Origin: Oscillospiraceae bacterium
GTDB taxonomy: Bacteria > Bacillota > Clostridia > Oscillospirales > Oscillospiraceae
DNA: 64,000 bases
Assembly (NCBI GenBank): GCA_910575695.1
Contig: CAJTGJ010000006.1
Location: forward strand, 87,901 to 151,900
Direction: 5' to 3'
This document shows positions 25,998 to 34,255 of the stretch, in pieces; the stretch's first letter is position 1; each line of letters opens with the position of its first letter. A program made the translations under genes and the position numbers. A model generated the notes under the pieces. That model did no database searches. It worked only from the letters and a program-made list of their open reading frames with translations, and was not told where the DNA came from.

Positions 25998-27698
25998 ATG
26001 TTCTGTCACAAGTGCGGTGCGCAGCTGGTCGAGGGAGCGGCCTTCTGCCCCAAGTGCGGTACGAAGGCCGTACATACGGATGACGATCAACAGCCCATGA
26101 ATACCGCCACACCCATTGTCGAGCTACAACAGGCCGATGCAGAGGTCCCGCCGATTGCAGAGAACACCAAACGTACCCCCAAAGCAAGCGACGGCCTGCG
26201 TAAAGTTGCAATCATTGGCCGTGTCCTCATGTGGGGGGCGTTGCTGCTACTGTTCTTGCATCTTCCCATTAGCCCAGCTATCCTTGTCGCTGGAGTAGCA
26301 ATCGGCATCATCTTATCGGCCATTGGAGCCAAACGTCCCTTGGGCCTGTCCAAGATCATTGAATTGGTAGTTGCTGTGATCTTGTTAGTCGTAGTCGGAT
26401 TTTCCACTTTATCATCAGACGGGACAGGCGATAAGTATGTTCAACTGGTCAAAAGTGGCACACTCGACGGATACCCGCAGATGACTGTAGGTGAGGCATT
26501 TGATGGTTTCCTGAGTGATCCCAAATGGGAGTCGGGCCTGTCAGATGACAATGTTCGATTCGTCAATGTTAAAGGTGGGGCGCTCTATTTTGGTGAAGAA
26601 GCAGAGCTTGCAGTACAGTTTATCATTGTAGATGAGAAGGAAGGCTCATTCCAGTACAACGCCTGTGAAGTTGACGGTACTCCGCAAAACAATCTTGTCT
26701 TCTGGGGCCTCCTTGAAACCATCTATGGTGATTCAGCATCCGGTGGCGATTCTTCATCAAAGGGATTAGATTCCCGGGACGAGCCTGACTTCATATCGGA
26801 CAAGATAACGATTGGTGAAGCACAGTCCTATGATAACGAGTTTGGGAATATTGAAGTGACCCTGAACTACGCTGCCTTTACAGACAAACTTGACAATACA
26901 TTGCTGGAAGGCTACATTTACCCTGATGAGGGCAATGTTTTCCTGTGGGCTGATATTACAGTGAAAAACATTGGTACAGAGAACGGTGATCTAATTACAG
27001 CTTGGAATACAGTTGTCTATGATGGCACATATGAGTTCCGAAGCCATAGCACAGTTGGTGATCCTTTAATAAGTATTGCTCCTTTAACTGCACCTACAGA
27101 GGGAGCTATCATATTTGAGGTTCCAAGCAGCATAATGGAATCAGATAAATCCTTGGTTCTCAATATCAATGATGGTGGTGGTAAGGTCGTGCTTTCCTAT
27201 GTTATCAGACCTGGGAATGGCACAAGTGGAGACGACATCCCCTCTGTATTACCCGAAGGAAGTATAGCCAACGATCTAACCTTTAGAGGAACTTCCCTCA
27301 CTGACTGGATTGGTGGCCCAGCGGATACTGCGTATGATGTATTTGGCTGGCCTGATTACGGGACTATAATTGATGAGAGCCTATATAATGGCGGGGAATA
27401 CTTTGGATATAATGTAGGGCTTGATGGTGGAATCTCATTCATAATCGACTATCAAAGCGATAGAATTGGCTGGATTACAGGAGCTGCCGAAGCGATTGAA
27501 GTCAATGGTGTCACGCTAGATATGACCCGTGCAAAGCTGATTGACCTGCTCGGTACGCCTGAAAGTGAAGAGACAGTATCTGATGAACTGGAAGGAACCG
27601 AATACTATGCTATGCGATATGTCATTAACAGACTTCCTGTTGAGATTACGTTACCTGACGTAAATAGCGTTGCGACTTCCATAATGATTTCACAGTAG
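25998..27698 (+). CDS. Zinc-ribbon membrane protein with DUF4352-like domain
   Basis: A 566-residue protein with GGAGG upstream. It starts with a zinc ribbon (MFCHKCGAQL...FCPKCGT, residues 1-22), followed by a flexible linker and two or three membrane helices at about residues 70-140. The rest should be outside the cell: a YVQLVKSGTLDGYPQMTVGE module seen in related zinc-ribbon proteins, then a beta-rich DUF4352-like domain (about residues 270-405) and a BamE/SmpA-like tail (DWIGGPADTAYDVFGWPDYG, VTLDMTRAKLIDLLGTP). It may sense or scaffold at the envelope; no enzyme motif is seen. Confidence 0.7.
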   Translation: MFCHKCGAQLVEGAAFCPKCGTKAVHTDDDQQPMNTATPIVELQQADAEVPPIAENTKRTPKASDGLRKVAIIGRVLMWGALLLLFLHLPISPAILVAGVAIGIILSAIGAKRPLGLSKIIELVVAVILLVVVGFSTLSSDGTGDKYVQLVKSGTLDGYPQMTVGEAFDGFLSDPKWESGLSDDNVRFVNVKGGALYFGEEAELAVQFIIVDEKEGSFQYNACEVDGTPQNNLVFWGLLETIYGDSASGGDSSSKGLDSRDEPDFISDKITIGEAQSYDNEFGNIEVTLNYAAFTDKLDNTLLEGYIYPDEGNVFLWADITVKNIGTENGDLITAWNTVVYDGTYEFRSHSTVGDPLISIAPLTAPTEGAIIFEVPSSIMESDKSLVLNINDGGGKVVLSYVIRPGNGTSGDDIPSVLPEGSIANDLTFRGTSLTDWIGGPADTAYDVFGWPDYGTIIDESLYNGGEYFGYNVGLDGGISFIIDYQSDRIGWITGAAEAIEVNGVTLDMTRAKLIDLLGTPESEETVSDELEGTEYYAMRYVINRLPVEITLPDVNSVATSIMISQ

Positions 27699-27887
27699 AG
27701 TCTCTGGTATCTCGAATTACTGGAGGTCAGCTCCAAGAAGTACATCGTCCCGCAGAGCAAAGCGCACCTGGAGATGATCCGAAATCAGCTCATGGCCTGT
27801 CACAAGGCTATCATGGCTGTGAAGATCACAAGTCCCAATGACCGCCCGCTGCTGGACATCAAGTATCCCAAAGGGTACGAAGGATGA
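27699..27887 (+). pseudogene. 3' remnant of an unrecognised gene
   Basis: An open frame directly after the previous stop has no start codon near its beginning and encodes LELLEVSSKKYIVPQSKAHL and a further 36 residues to TGA at 27887. The regular amphipathic pattern suggests real protein, so it is probably the C-terminus of a lost gene. A CAAGAGGG...CCCTCTTG hairpin follows at 27900-27927. Confidence 0.45.
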
Positions 27888-27963
27888 TCTGTCGGGTTTC
27901 AAGAGGGTGGCTTCGGCTGCCCTCTTGTCATTTGTATACAATATGAATTGGGAGGCATTGAAC

Positions 27964-28149
27964 TTGAAACTGAATGATTTGTTCCACCAGATAAAGCCCC
28001 CTTGCGATAAGTGTCCCTACAAGTTGGGGCTGGTACATACGGTAGTCAATCCCTGTCCTCAGTGCAAAGCGAACGGCTACCAGACGTTTGAGAGATTCCA
28101 GAAGCAAGCGTTGGGAGATAGCTCGACCTCTGAGCATGGGAAAAGGTAA
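27964..28149 (+). CDS. Small CxxC protein, 61 aa
   Basis: I favour the TTG at 27964, eight bases after GGGAGG; the ATG at 27943 has no ribosome site. PPCDKCPYKLG and VNPCPQCKANGY give two CxxC knuckles that probably bind one zinc. No family is recognised. A rightward terminator follows at 28175. Confidence 0.55.
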   Translation: MKLNDLFHQIKPPCDKCPYKLGLVHTVVNPCPQCKANGYQTFERFQKQALGDSSTSEHGKR

Positions 28150-28174
28150 AGCTGTAGAATTGGATACATGGATC

Positions 28175-28206
28175 ACAAGGACGCCTGTGTTGGGTGTCCT
28201 TGTTTT
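28175..28206 (+). terminator. Rho-independent terminator
   Basis: ACAAGGAC and GTCCTTGT, with further inner pairing, form a stem followed by TTT; it lies 25 bases after the small CxxC gene. Confidence 0.75.
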
Positions 28207-28275
28207 CATCGTATGGTGTTCGCCCTCAACGATATATTCTATCAATGACATCAATAGGAAATGGAGTGATCTGCA

Positions 28276-28404
28276 TTGTCCAAGAAAAAGATTCTCAAAG
28301 CAATCCTGCTCGCCCTCTCTGTCCTGCTGACGGCGGCACAGAGCACAGATGGAAAGGAGGAACCTGCGAAGTTCAACGATGACCCTGACACATACTCGGA
28401 GTAG
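28276..28404 (+). CDS. Small secreted or membrane peptide, 42 aa
   Basis: Starts at TTG 28276 with GGAGTGAT upstream. A KKKILK basic start is followed by a hydrophobic stretch (AILLALSVLLTAAQS) and an acidic tail ending DPDTYSE, the layout of a short exported or membrane-anchored peptide. A strong terminator overlaps its stop, supporting a real gene. Confidence 0.55.
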   Translation: MSKKKILKAILLALSVLLTAAQSTDGKEEPAKFNDDPDTYSE

Positions 28405-28436
28405 AGGGCTTCCCGTGTGGGAGGCCCTCTATTTCT
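28403..28436 (+). terminator. Rho-independent terminator
   Basis: A 12-bp stem (AGAGGGCTTCCC with GGGAGGCCCTCT), GTGT loop, then TATTTCT. It separates the small peptide gene from the DUF932 gene. Confidence 0.85.
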
Positions 28437-28490
28437 CTGTCCGGCATGGGCTGAGTGCAGCCCACTAAATCAAATCTAGGAGGTACAATT

Positions 28491-29426
28491 ATGCCCGCTA
28501 ATGTTGAAACTATGTTCTGTGTCCGCGAAAAGCCCTGGCACGGCCTGGGTACTGAGGTGCAGGAGGCCCCTACCTCCGCTGACGCTCTGATCTACGCTGG
28601 CCTGGATTGGGAGGTCATCCAGAAGAACGTCTACTCCGAGGATGGCTCCTTGATCGCAGGGTACAAAGTGAACACCCGCAGCACCGACAGCGCCGCCCTG
28701 GGTATCGTCAGTGACCGCTACAAGGTCGTGCAGAACAGCGATGCCTTCCAGTTCACCGATGACCTGCTGGGGGCTGGCGTGACCTACGAGACTGCCGGTG
28801 CTTTGCAGGGTGGCCGCAAGGTTTGGATGCTGGCCCGGATGCCCCATCGCTACATCATTGCCGGGGACGAGATCGCGCCCTATCTGGTGGTGATGAACTC
28901 CCACGACGGCAGCAGCGGTATCAAGGTCGCCATGACCCCCATCAGAGTTGTGTGTCAGAATACCCTCAACCTGGCTCTGGACAGTGCCAAGCGTATCTGG
29001 ACGACCAAGCACACCGAGAATGTCATGCTCCGTGTCCACGAGGCTGAAGAGACTCTGGGCCTTGCCGAGAGGTACATGAGTGAGCTGGGCCGTGGCATTG
29101 ATACCCTGTCCAGAATCAGGCTGACCGATAAGAAGGTCATGGACTTCATGAATGAGTTCTTCCCCGTCACCCTGGATATGCCCGATGTGCAGCGCAAGAA
29201 CAATCTTCGTCTGCTGGAGGACATGAAGCGGCGGTATTGGGATGCTCCCGACCTGTCTAACGTGGGGAAGAACGGCTATCGGTTCGTCAACGCTATCAGC
29301 GACTTTGCTACCCATGCTGACCCCATCCGCAAGACCAAGAACTACAACGAGAACCTGTTCCTGCGCACCGTCGAGGGCAACCCCATGATCGACAAGGCGT
29401 ACAAGCTGGCACTGGCGGCGGCGTGA
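28491..29426 (+). CDS. DUF932 (phage/plasmid-like) protein
   Basis: A 311-residue protein from the ATG at 28491, which has a perfect AGGAGG. WHGLGTEVQEAPTSADAL, LGIVSDRYKVVQNSDAF and VVCQNTLNLAL are hallmarks of DUF932, a family found on plasmids, phages and conjugative elements. Its role is unknown; it often sits beside recombination genes, as here with the YqaJ exonuclease. Full length. It opens the run of element genes that extends to about 35.1 kb. Confidence 0.88.
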   Translation: MPANVETMFCVREKPWHGLGTEVQEAPTSADALIYAGLDWEVIQKNVYSEDGSLIAGYKVNTRSTDSAALGIVSDRYKVVQNSDAFQFTDDLLGAGVTYETAGALQGGRKVWMLARMPHRYIIAGDEIAPYLVVMNSHDGSSGIKVAMTPIRVVCQNTLNLALDSAKRIWTTKHTENVMLRVHEAEETLGLAERYMSELGRGIDTLSRIRLTDKKVMDFMNEFFPVTLDMPDVQRKNNLRLLEDMKRRYWDAPDLSNVGKNGYRFVNAISDFATHADPIRKTKNYNENLFLRTVEGNPMIDKAYKLALAAA

Positions 29427-29443
29427 TGTTCAATGGCAAATAG

Positions 29444-29478
29444 GGAGCGCATGGCTGTATAGCTGTGCGCTCCTTATT
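29444..29478 (+). terminator. Hairpin terminator after the DUF932 gene
   Basis: GGAGCGCA and TGCGCTCC pair across a 14-base loop that itself has short pairing, followed by TTATTCTATTT. Confidence 0.65.
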
Positions 29479-29505
29479 CTATTTCAATGAAAGTGAGGTT
29501 ATCAT

Positions 29506-30450
29506 ATGCCTGCAAAAGTATTGGTATCCACCGAGAATATGCCCTATGAAGAATGGCTGGAGTATCGGAAGCAGGGTATCGGCGGTTCTGACGCTTCTGT
29601 AGTCTGCGGTATCAACCGCTACAAGTCCCCTGTGGAGCTGTGGCTGGATAAGACAGGTCAGCTCCCGCCCCAGGAGGCCGGGGAAGCTGCCTACTGGGGG
29701 ACGCAGCTTGAACCCTTCGTTCGGGCCGAGTTCTCCAAGCGCACCGGGATCGAGGTCTGCCACAAGAGTGAACTGCTCCAGAGTGAGGAGCACCCCTTCA
29801 TGCTGGCGAACCTGGATGGTATCTGTGAAGTCCCGGATGTTGGCACTTGTATCTTCGAGGCCAAGACCGCCTCCGCTTACAAGGCTGGCGAGTGGGAAGA
29901 TACCATCCCAGACGAGTATATGCTTCAGGTGCAGCACTACATGGCCGTCACTGGCTATGCCGGAACCTACATTGCCGTCCTGATCGGCGGAAACACATTC
30001 AAATGGCGGTTCGTGGAGCGTGACGAGGAATTGATTTCTATGCTCATCGAGCTGGAAGCGGCGTTCTGGAACCATGTGCAGGACTGTACGCCCCCGCCGC
30101 TGGATGGCTCTGATGCCTGTGCCAAGTTCCTGTCTGACCGCTTCCGTGACAGCATCCCCAAGTCCCACATCACCCTGCCGGATACCGCCGCTGATCTGCT
30201 GGCCCAGTACGATGAAGCCTGTGAGGAATTGGAAATCGTCACCGAACGGAAGCAGAAGGCTGAGAATCTGCTGAAGGAGATGATGGGAGAGAACGAAATT
30301 GGGACAGCAGGGGACAGGATCGTGACCTGGAAAAGCGTATCCCAGGAGCGGCTTGACAGCAAGACCTTGAAGGCCGAGCATCCCGCCCTCTGCAAGAAGT
30401 ACACCAGCAAGTCATCCTACCGCCGCTTCACCATCAAGGCGGCAAGCTGA
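29506..30450 (+). CDS. YqaJ-type viral recombinase (lambda-exonuclease-like)
   Basis: A 314-residue protein. EEWLEYRKQGIGGSDASVVC is the YqaJ start motif; LANLDGICEV and CIFEAKTAS supply the D...ExK metal site of lambda-exonuclease-like nucleases, and EYMLQVQHYMAVTG is the following conserved helix. Such 5'-3' exonucleases make single strands for recombination with a RecT/Bet-like partner. The next gene, 13 bases on, occupies the place where an annealing protein is usually found. Confidence 0.85.
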   Translation: MPAKVLVSTENMPYEEWLEYRKQGIGGSDASVVCGINRYKSPVELWLDKTGQLPPQEAGEAAYWGTQLEPFVRAEFSKRTGIEVCHKSELLQSEEHPFMLANLDGICEVPDVGTCIFEAKTASAYKAGEWEDTIPDEYMLQVQHYMAVTGYAGTYIAVLIGGNTFKWRFVERDEELISMLIELEAAFWNHVQDCTPPPLDGSDACAKFLSDRFRDSIPKSHITLPDTAADLLAQYDEACEELEIVTERKQKAENLLKEMMGENEIGTAGDRIVTWKSVSQERLDSKTLKAEHPALCKKYTSKSSYRRFTIKAAS

Positions 30451-30463
30451 ATGGAGGTCAATC

Positions 30464-31252
30464 ATGGATAACACAAGACTCAAAGGCCGTATGAGCGGCA
30501 AGGTGCAGGAGTTGCAGCAGCCCGCTGGAAATCAGGCTATCGCCGTTACCGCTGCGCCGGAAACTTCTCTGGCCCCGGTAGATTCTGCCTATCTGGCCCT
30601 GACCAACAACGCCCTTGACATCATCCGTGCCAACTTGAAGAGCCAGCCGTTGACGCTGGATCTCTTCGACATCGTGAAGTCGCCCTCCGGCGGCTCCACC
30701 GTGTTTGAGGTTCCGGGGTTGGCGGGGAACGAGGCCGCAATGGAGCTGTCTGGTATCATTCTGGACTACACCACGCCCAGGGCATATTGGGATACGCCCG
30801 ATCCGGTGGAGGGTACGCCGCCTGTCTGCATGAGCCAGAACAGCATTATCTCCCACGATGGGAAAGCCTGCGCGCACTGTCCCTACAATGACTTCGGTTC
30901 CAAGGACGGGGACAGCAACGCCAAGGCGTGTAAAGAATCCGTGCTCCTGTTCCTTCTGCGGCCCAACAGCATTATTCCTCTGCTGGTGCGTGTCCCCGTG
31001 ACTAGCAAAGGACGGTTCCTGAAATACTCCACTCGGCTGTTGAGTACCCTGACGCCGATCAGCAGCGTGGTCACAAAGATCACCTTGGAGAAAGCCACCA
31101 GCAAGCAGGGTAAGCCCTACGCCCTGTTCAACTTCCAGACGGTCAGCACTCTCAGCCCGGAGGAAGCGGCCCAGGCAAAGGCGTTCGGGCAGCAGTTCAT
31201 GGAGATCGTGAACGCTGCTCAAATGGTGCCGGAGCTGGCCCAGGCCAGCTAA
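30464..31252 (+). CDS. Recombination-associated phage/plasmid protein, 262 aa
   Basis: GGAGG precedes the ATG. The protein is soluble and I do not recognise the family with confidence. The middle has a cysteine cluster (CAHCPYNDFGSKDGDSNAKAC) that may bind metal, followed by LRPNSIIPLLVRVPVTSKGR. Its place directly after the YqaJ exonuclease suggests a single-strand DNA-binding or annealing partner. A strong terminator follows at 31272. Confidence 0.6.
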   Translation: MDNTRLKGRMSGKVQELQQPAGNQAIAVTAAPETSLAPVDSAYLALTNNALDIIRANLKSQPLTLDLFDIVKSPSGGSTVFEVPGLAGNEAAMELSGIILDYTTPRAYWDTPDPVEGTPPVCMSQNSIISHDGKACAHCPYNDFGSKDGDSNAKACKESVLLFLLRPNSIIPLLVRVPVTSKGRFLKYSTRLLSTLTPISSVVTKITLEKATSKQGKPYALFNFQTVSTLSPEEAAQAKAFGQQFMEIVNAAQMVPELAQAS

Positions 31253-31271
31253 GATAAGATGCGCTACGATG

Positions 31272-31307
31272 GCCCGGTGTCCCTGCCTTGCGGCAGGGAT
31301 GCCGGGC
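31272..31307 (+). terminator. Rho-independent terminator
   Basis: Outer GCCCGG/CCGGGC and inner CCCTGCC/GGCAGGG stems with TTGC loop, then TATTTACTTTT. Confidence 0.75.
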
Positions 31308-31330
31308 TATTTACTTTTGGAGGAATCACT

Positions 31331-31873
31331 ATGAACTATAGCGAACTGAAACGGGTCTTCCGGGAGCTGAAAGCTACCTCTCCCAGGGATGATCTGACGG
31401 CGCACATCATCTTCACGGAGGACAGCTTTGCCACACAGTATCCGTTGTTGAGCCGTACCTATCGTTTCAACAGCGACAACAAAGGGTTCCGTCCTCGTAT
31501 GTTCAGCAACTCTATCTTTGCCTACTGCCTGGATAAGACCTCCGATCAGGGTGTCCGGCTGGACTGGTACATGGCTGAGGAAGGGAATCCTGGCGGCTGG
31601 AAGGTAGAGGACTGCTACATCCTAGAGCAGATGCTGGATGTGGCAGCTATTCCCAACCTGACCAGCACAGAGCAGGGTGACGGGACTGTCTGCTACTTCT
31701 TCGGTGACACCTGTATCCGGGTCCATGAATCCTACGAGGATGGAAAGGTTCACCTAGAGCCTGTGCGAGGGGATCAGACCGCTTGCGGTGAGTGGGTAGA
31801 GCTGCCTGTTGACCGAGTACATGGCTACTGTACCCTGTTGGAGCGGCATTTGAACAAGGAGGCCAGAGCATGA
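31331..31873 (+). CDS. Uncharacterised element protein, 180 aa
   Basis: The ATG at 31331 follows TTGGAGGAATCACT; in-frame codons further upstream lie inside the terminator. The product is a soluble mixed alpha/beta protein with YSELKRVFRELKATSPRDDL at its start. No family is recognised. Its stop overlaps the next start (ATGA), and it heads a tight run of small genes. Confidence 0.6.
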   Translation: MNYSELKRVFRELKATSPRDDLTAHIIFTEDSFATQYPLLSRTYRFNSDNKGFRPRMFSNSIFAYCLDKTSDQGVRLDWYMAEEGNPGGWKVEDCYILEQMLDVAAIPNLTSTEQGDGTVCYFFGDTCIRVHESYEDGKVHLEPVRGDQTACGEWVELPVDRVHGYCTLLERHLNKEARA

Positions 31874-32076
31874 GCAGGAAAGCACATCACTTCAAGGCTA
31901 AGAAGTTCTGTGATTCTGGTGCCTGCGACTGCTGCCAGTACATTGGAGAGGGTGATTTCCTGTGTGATAAGCACATGGAAATCGTAGTCTTTGGCTGGGA
32001 GCCGACTGAGAACTATCTGATGTGTCAGGACCGAAAGAAAGCTGTTGGAGGTGACGCAGATGGAAAAGAAACTTAA
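31870..32076 (+). CDS. Small cysteine-rich protein, 68 aa
   Basis: Preceded by AAGGAGG. KFCDSGACDCCQYI and FLCDKH give four to five closely spaced cysteines with a histidine, probably a zinc knuckle. Unrecognised. Its 3' end overlaps the next gene by 17 bases. Confidence 0.55.
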   Translation: MSRKAHHFKAKKFCDSGACDCCQYIGEGDFLCDKHMEIVVFGWEPTENYLMCQDRKKAVGGDADGKET

Positions 32077-32284
32077 AATTCAACGGGTCAGTTCAGAGTT
32101 TCTTGGACGGGTCATAGAGCATCGTGTACCCTTGGGGCTGTTTCTGGCCAAGGAAGGAGGTCTATGGGTGGCTGTGGACAACCGGGATGGAGATGCCTGG
32201 ACAGAGGACTTTCGCTGGAAACATCACGCCGTCCGCTGGCTTCGGGATGAGGGGAGTTCTGTGTATGCGCATTTTGGTAGTTGA
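32060..32284 (+). CDS. Small uncharacterised protein, 74 aa
   Basis: The ATG at 32060 has GGAGGTGA upstream. The product reads MEKKLKIQRVSSEFLGRVIE and ends in a W-rich segment (DFRWKHHAVRWLRDEG). No family is recognised; overlaps on both sides suggest coupled translation. Confidence 0.5.
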   Translation: MEKKLKIQRVSSEFLGRVIEHRVPLGLFLAKEGGLWVAVDNRDGDAWTEDFRWKHHAVRWLRDEGSSVYAHFGS

Positions 32285-32507
32285 ACCTGAGCACAGACCA
32301 GAGCTGAGGAAGATCGATGACTCTCTGACCGTCATGCAGAACATCGTGGGTGGGGTGATCCAGCCGATGTATCTCGATGATTCTGTTGTTTTGGTCTGTC
32401 ATGAGGAGGGAAAGTTCATGAACCTGCAGGCCAATCGAGCCTTGCGGGATAAGGATGGCAGGATTGTCTGTAACCAGATGGAGTCAGATCGCGAGGTGAG
32501 GGAATGA
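32265..32507 (+). CDS. DUF3846-like protein, shortened
   Basis: 80 residues from the ATG at 32265 (GGGGAG upstream). MRILVVEPEHRPELRKID, then VGGVIQPMYLDD and NLQANRALRDKDGRI fit DUF3846, common on clostridial mobile elements. The usual C-terminal part (GTFFI and on) is absent: the frame ends soon after NRALRDKDG, so the gene is probably truncated. Function unknown. Confidence 0.65.
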   Translation: MRILVVEPEHRPELRKIDDSLTVMQNIVGGVIQPMYLDDSVVLVCHEEGKFMNLQANRALRDKDGRIVCNQMESDREVRE

Positions 32508-32575
32508 CTTCCGATAGCTTCTTCGAGGGGAAAACTGTGGCGGTCACTGGCAAGAGGAAGGTGAGCAGGGCATGA
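32504..32575 (+). pseudogene. BRCT-like fragment, 23 codons
   Basis: An ATG with a ribosome site is followed by DSFFEGKTVAVTGKRK and a stop. FxGKTVAVTG is the first strand of the BRCT domain in NAD-dependent DNA ligases. Only this strand remains. A separate ligase-like N-terminus is found downstream at 33337. Confidence 0.4.
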
Positions 32576-32943
32576 GAGATACAGACGCACTTGAACTGAG
32601 TTGGTGCGAGGTATATAGCGTCGTGACGGAGGAAGTCGAGACGATCCTGGGAGTTCGTATCCAGTGCAGGATTAACGTGGTAGCAAGTTCCTTTTGGGAT
32701 GTGACGTTTATCAACTACCGACTGCCTCTCCCAAAGCTCTGTCAACTGCTGCAAGAAACTCAAGCCACCTCAGAGGACTGGGAGGACGCTCTACCTGACG
32801 AGGGAGAGATAGATGTCAACGGGATCGGGATCGTGCTGGCTGAGAAATTGATTTCCCGGCACCTGAAGCTCACCTGGGAGCACCATCTGATCACCGAGGA
32901 CAGTTTGTGGCTGGTCGGGGTGACCAAGAATGAAGATCAATGA
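32572..32943 (+). CDS. Uncharacterised protein, 123 aa
   Basis: The ATG overlaps the preceding stop and follows AAGGTGAGCAG. An acidic, soluble, mixed alpha/beta protein (LPLPKLCQLLQETQA; WEHHLITEDSLWLVGVTKNE). Not recognised. The 163 bases after it hold the long inverted repeat at 32949-33068. Confidence 0.5.
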   Translation: MRDTDALELSWCEVYSVVTEEVETILGVRIQCRINVVASSFWDVTFINYRLPLPKLCQLLQETQATSEDWEDALPDEGEIDVNGIGIVLAEKLISRHLKLTWEHHLITEDSLWLVGVTKNEDQ

Positions 32944-32948
32944 TTCCA

Positions 32949-33068
32949 TGCGGGAGCGGCCGGTCAGAGAAGTTTTCGCTAACCGGCAGCAGCAAATGTG
33001 TAGTATAGGGATTCACTGCGGAGAAACGCTGCGGTTCGCGAAAAGTTATCTGACTTGCCGCTCCCGCA
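32949..33068. repeat. Long near-perfect inverted repeat (candidate structured RNA)
   Basis: The arms pair over about 40 positions. TGCGGGAGCGGC pairs with GCCGCTCCCGCA, GTCAGA with TCTGAC, TTTTCGC with GCGAAAA, and AACCG/CAGC with the matching inner arm. A loop of about 37 bases remains. No ORF explains it. Confidence 0.75.
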
Positions 33069-33106
33069 GCATTTCTCCTGCATTTAATCATCTTTGGAGG
33101 TAGAAA

Positions 33107-33319
33107 ATGAAAGTCCAAGCATACATCTACAGTCTGAAAGACATGAAAAGTGACCGCAATGTGTTGGGCGAGGCCGAGATCATCCGCAAGATCGGCGACA
33201 ACCTGTATCTGGCTGAGTACAACGGTGTTCGGTGTACGGCGATTTTCAACCCGTTCGTCAGCAGGTACTTTGTCGATGACCTGTACGGAATCGTGGATGC
33301 CAGAAAGTACGCTGATTGA
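33107..33319 (+). CDS. Small element protein, 70 aa
   Basis: The ATG follows TTGGAGG. The 70-residue beta-rich product (AEIIRKIGDNLYLAEYNGVR) belongs to a type often seen in conjugative elements, but I cannot name a family. It lies between the long hairpin and the ligase remnant. Confidence 0.55.
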   Translation: MKVQAYIYSLKDMKSDRNVLGEAEIIRKIGDNLYLAEYNGVRCTAIFNPFVSRYFVDDLYGIVDARKYAD

Positions 33320-33336
33320 AAAAGGAGAGTGAAAAA

Positions 33337-33639
33337 GTGCAAAAGCAACAGACAAAACCTGATAGCACCAGTGTCGAGCGGGTCACCGAACTGGTTTCAA
33401 TGCTCAACCACTATCGTCATGAATACTACAACCTCACAAAGCCCAGCGTGTCCGATGCAGTTTACGACAGGCTCTTTGACGAGCTGGCAGCGTTGGAGCA
33501 GAAAACGGGGATCATCCTCAGCAACTCCCCCACACAGACCGTAGGCTATGCTCCTGTGAGTATGCTGCGGAAGGTCAGGCACAACATTCCGCTGCCACGG
33601 CTGCGGAACTCAACGAGTGGTTCGATGCGCAGATCGTAG
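33337..33639 (+). pseudogene. N-terminal remnant of NAD-dependent DNA ligase-like protein
   Basis: Starts at GTG 33337, nine bases after GGAG. VTELVSMLNHYRHEYYNLTK, then SDAVYDRLFDELAALEQKTG and NSPTQTVGY match the Ia/adenylation-domain start of LigA. It breaks after LRKVRHNIPLPRL and ends at 33639; the catalytic KxDG region and all later domains are missing, so it cannot ligate DNA. Confidence 0.75.
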
Positions 33640-33796
33640 AGGAGCGTCACTTCTGCCGCCTCTATGACCGGGTAAGGATGGTTCATATCTTTGGCTGTCG
33701 TTATATGTGGCTCAAACCGGAGGAACGGTGGACAGATGATCCGCAAAGCAGCTTTCCGAGTCCATCGCTGCTTTCCAGAGAAGAACCTTGGAACTG
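33602..33796 (+). pseudogene. Open fragment after the ligase remnant
   Basis: In another frame, ELNEWFDAQIVEERHFCRLY continues to a TGA at 33796, with a plausible protein composition and no start codon of its own. It is probably the 3' end of a gene joined to the ligase fragment by deletion. Confidence 0.35.
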
Positions 33797-33812
33797 AATG
33801 GGGGATGTAAGC

Positions 33813-34253
33813 ATGATCGAGTTCATAGAGAAGGAGCGATACTACAACGATTCGGCTTTTACGGGGCAATGCTGGATGTACCCCACGTTCATGGTGAAAG
33901 GCGGTATTGAGTATTTCATGTGGAACCGTCGGGAGCTAGATGATAGTTGGAAGATAAAGGAGAGGGAGGGCCAGAAAGCGGAGCTGCTTGCCAATGATGG
34001 ATCGCATTTTCATTTCCATGGCATCTACGCAAACCCGTTCGAGATGCTGGCCGAGATAGAGCGTCGAGGACACACGTTCACCGAGCCGGATAATCTCTTT
34101 GTCGATTGCCGTGAAACAGGTGGTTTTGTGGACTTCCACGGGAACCGAAACGAAGTATCGGCGGCTTTCCATTACCGAATCTATGATAAGGCTCTGGTAG
34201 AGAGAATTCGCACGGCTGTTGCACCAATCATCGAAAGGAGCAGGAAAAGATAA
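33813..34253 (+). CDS. Uncharacterised element protein, 146 aa
   Basis: I chose the ATG at 33813 behind GGGGGATG; the ATG at 33798 lacks a site. The protein has GQCWMYPTFMVKGGIEYFMW near the start and no known motif. It is two bases from the next gene. Confidence 0.5.
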   Translation: MIEFIEKERYYNDSAFTGQCWMYPTFMVKGGIEYFMWNRRELDDSWKIKEREGQKAELLANDGSHFHFHGIYANPFEMLAEIERRGHTFTEPDNLFVDCRETGGFVDFHGNRNEVSAAFHYRIYDKALVERIRTAVAPIIERSRKR

Positions 34254-34255
34254 AC

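Noticed and set aside
28476..29315. Antisense open frame over the DUF932 gene
   Set aside because: DUF932 motifs and AGGAGG are on the plus strand; the antisense product has no family features.
32949..33068. Retron or group II intron RNA
   Set aside because: No reverse transcriptase gene lies nearby and no intron domain V/VI pattern was seen.
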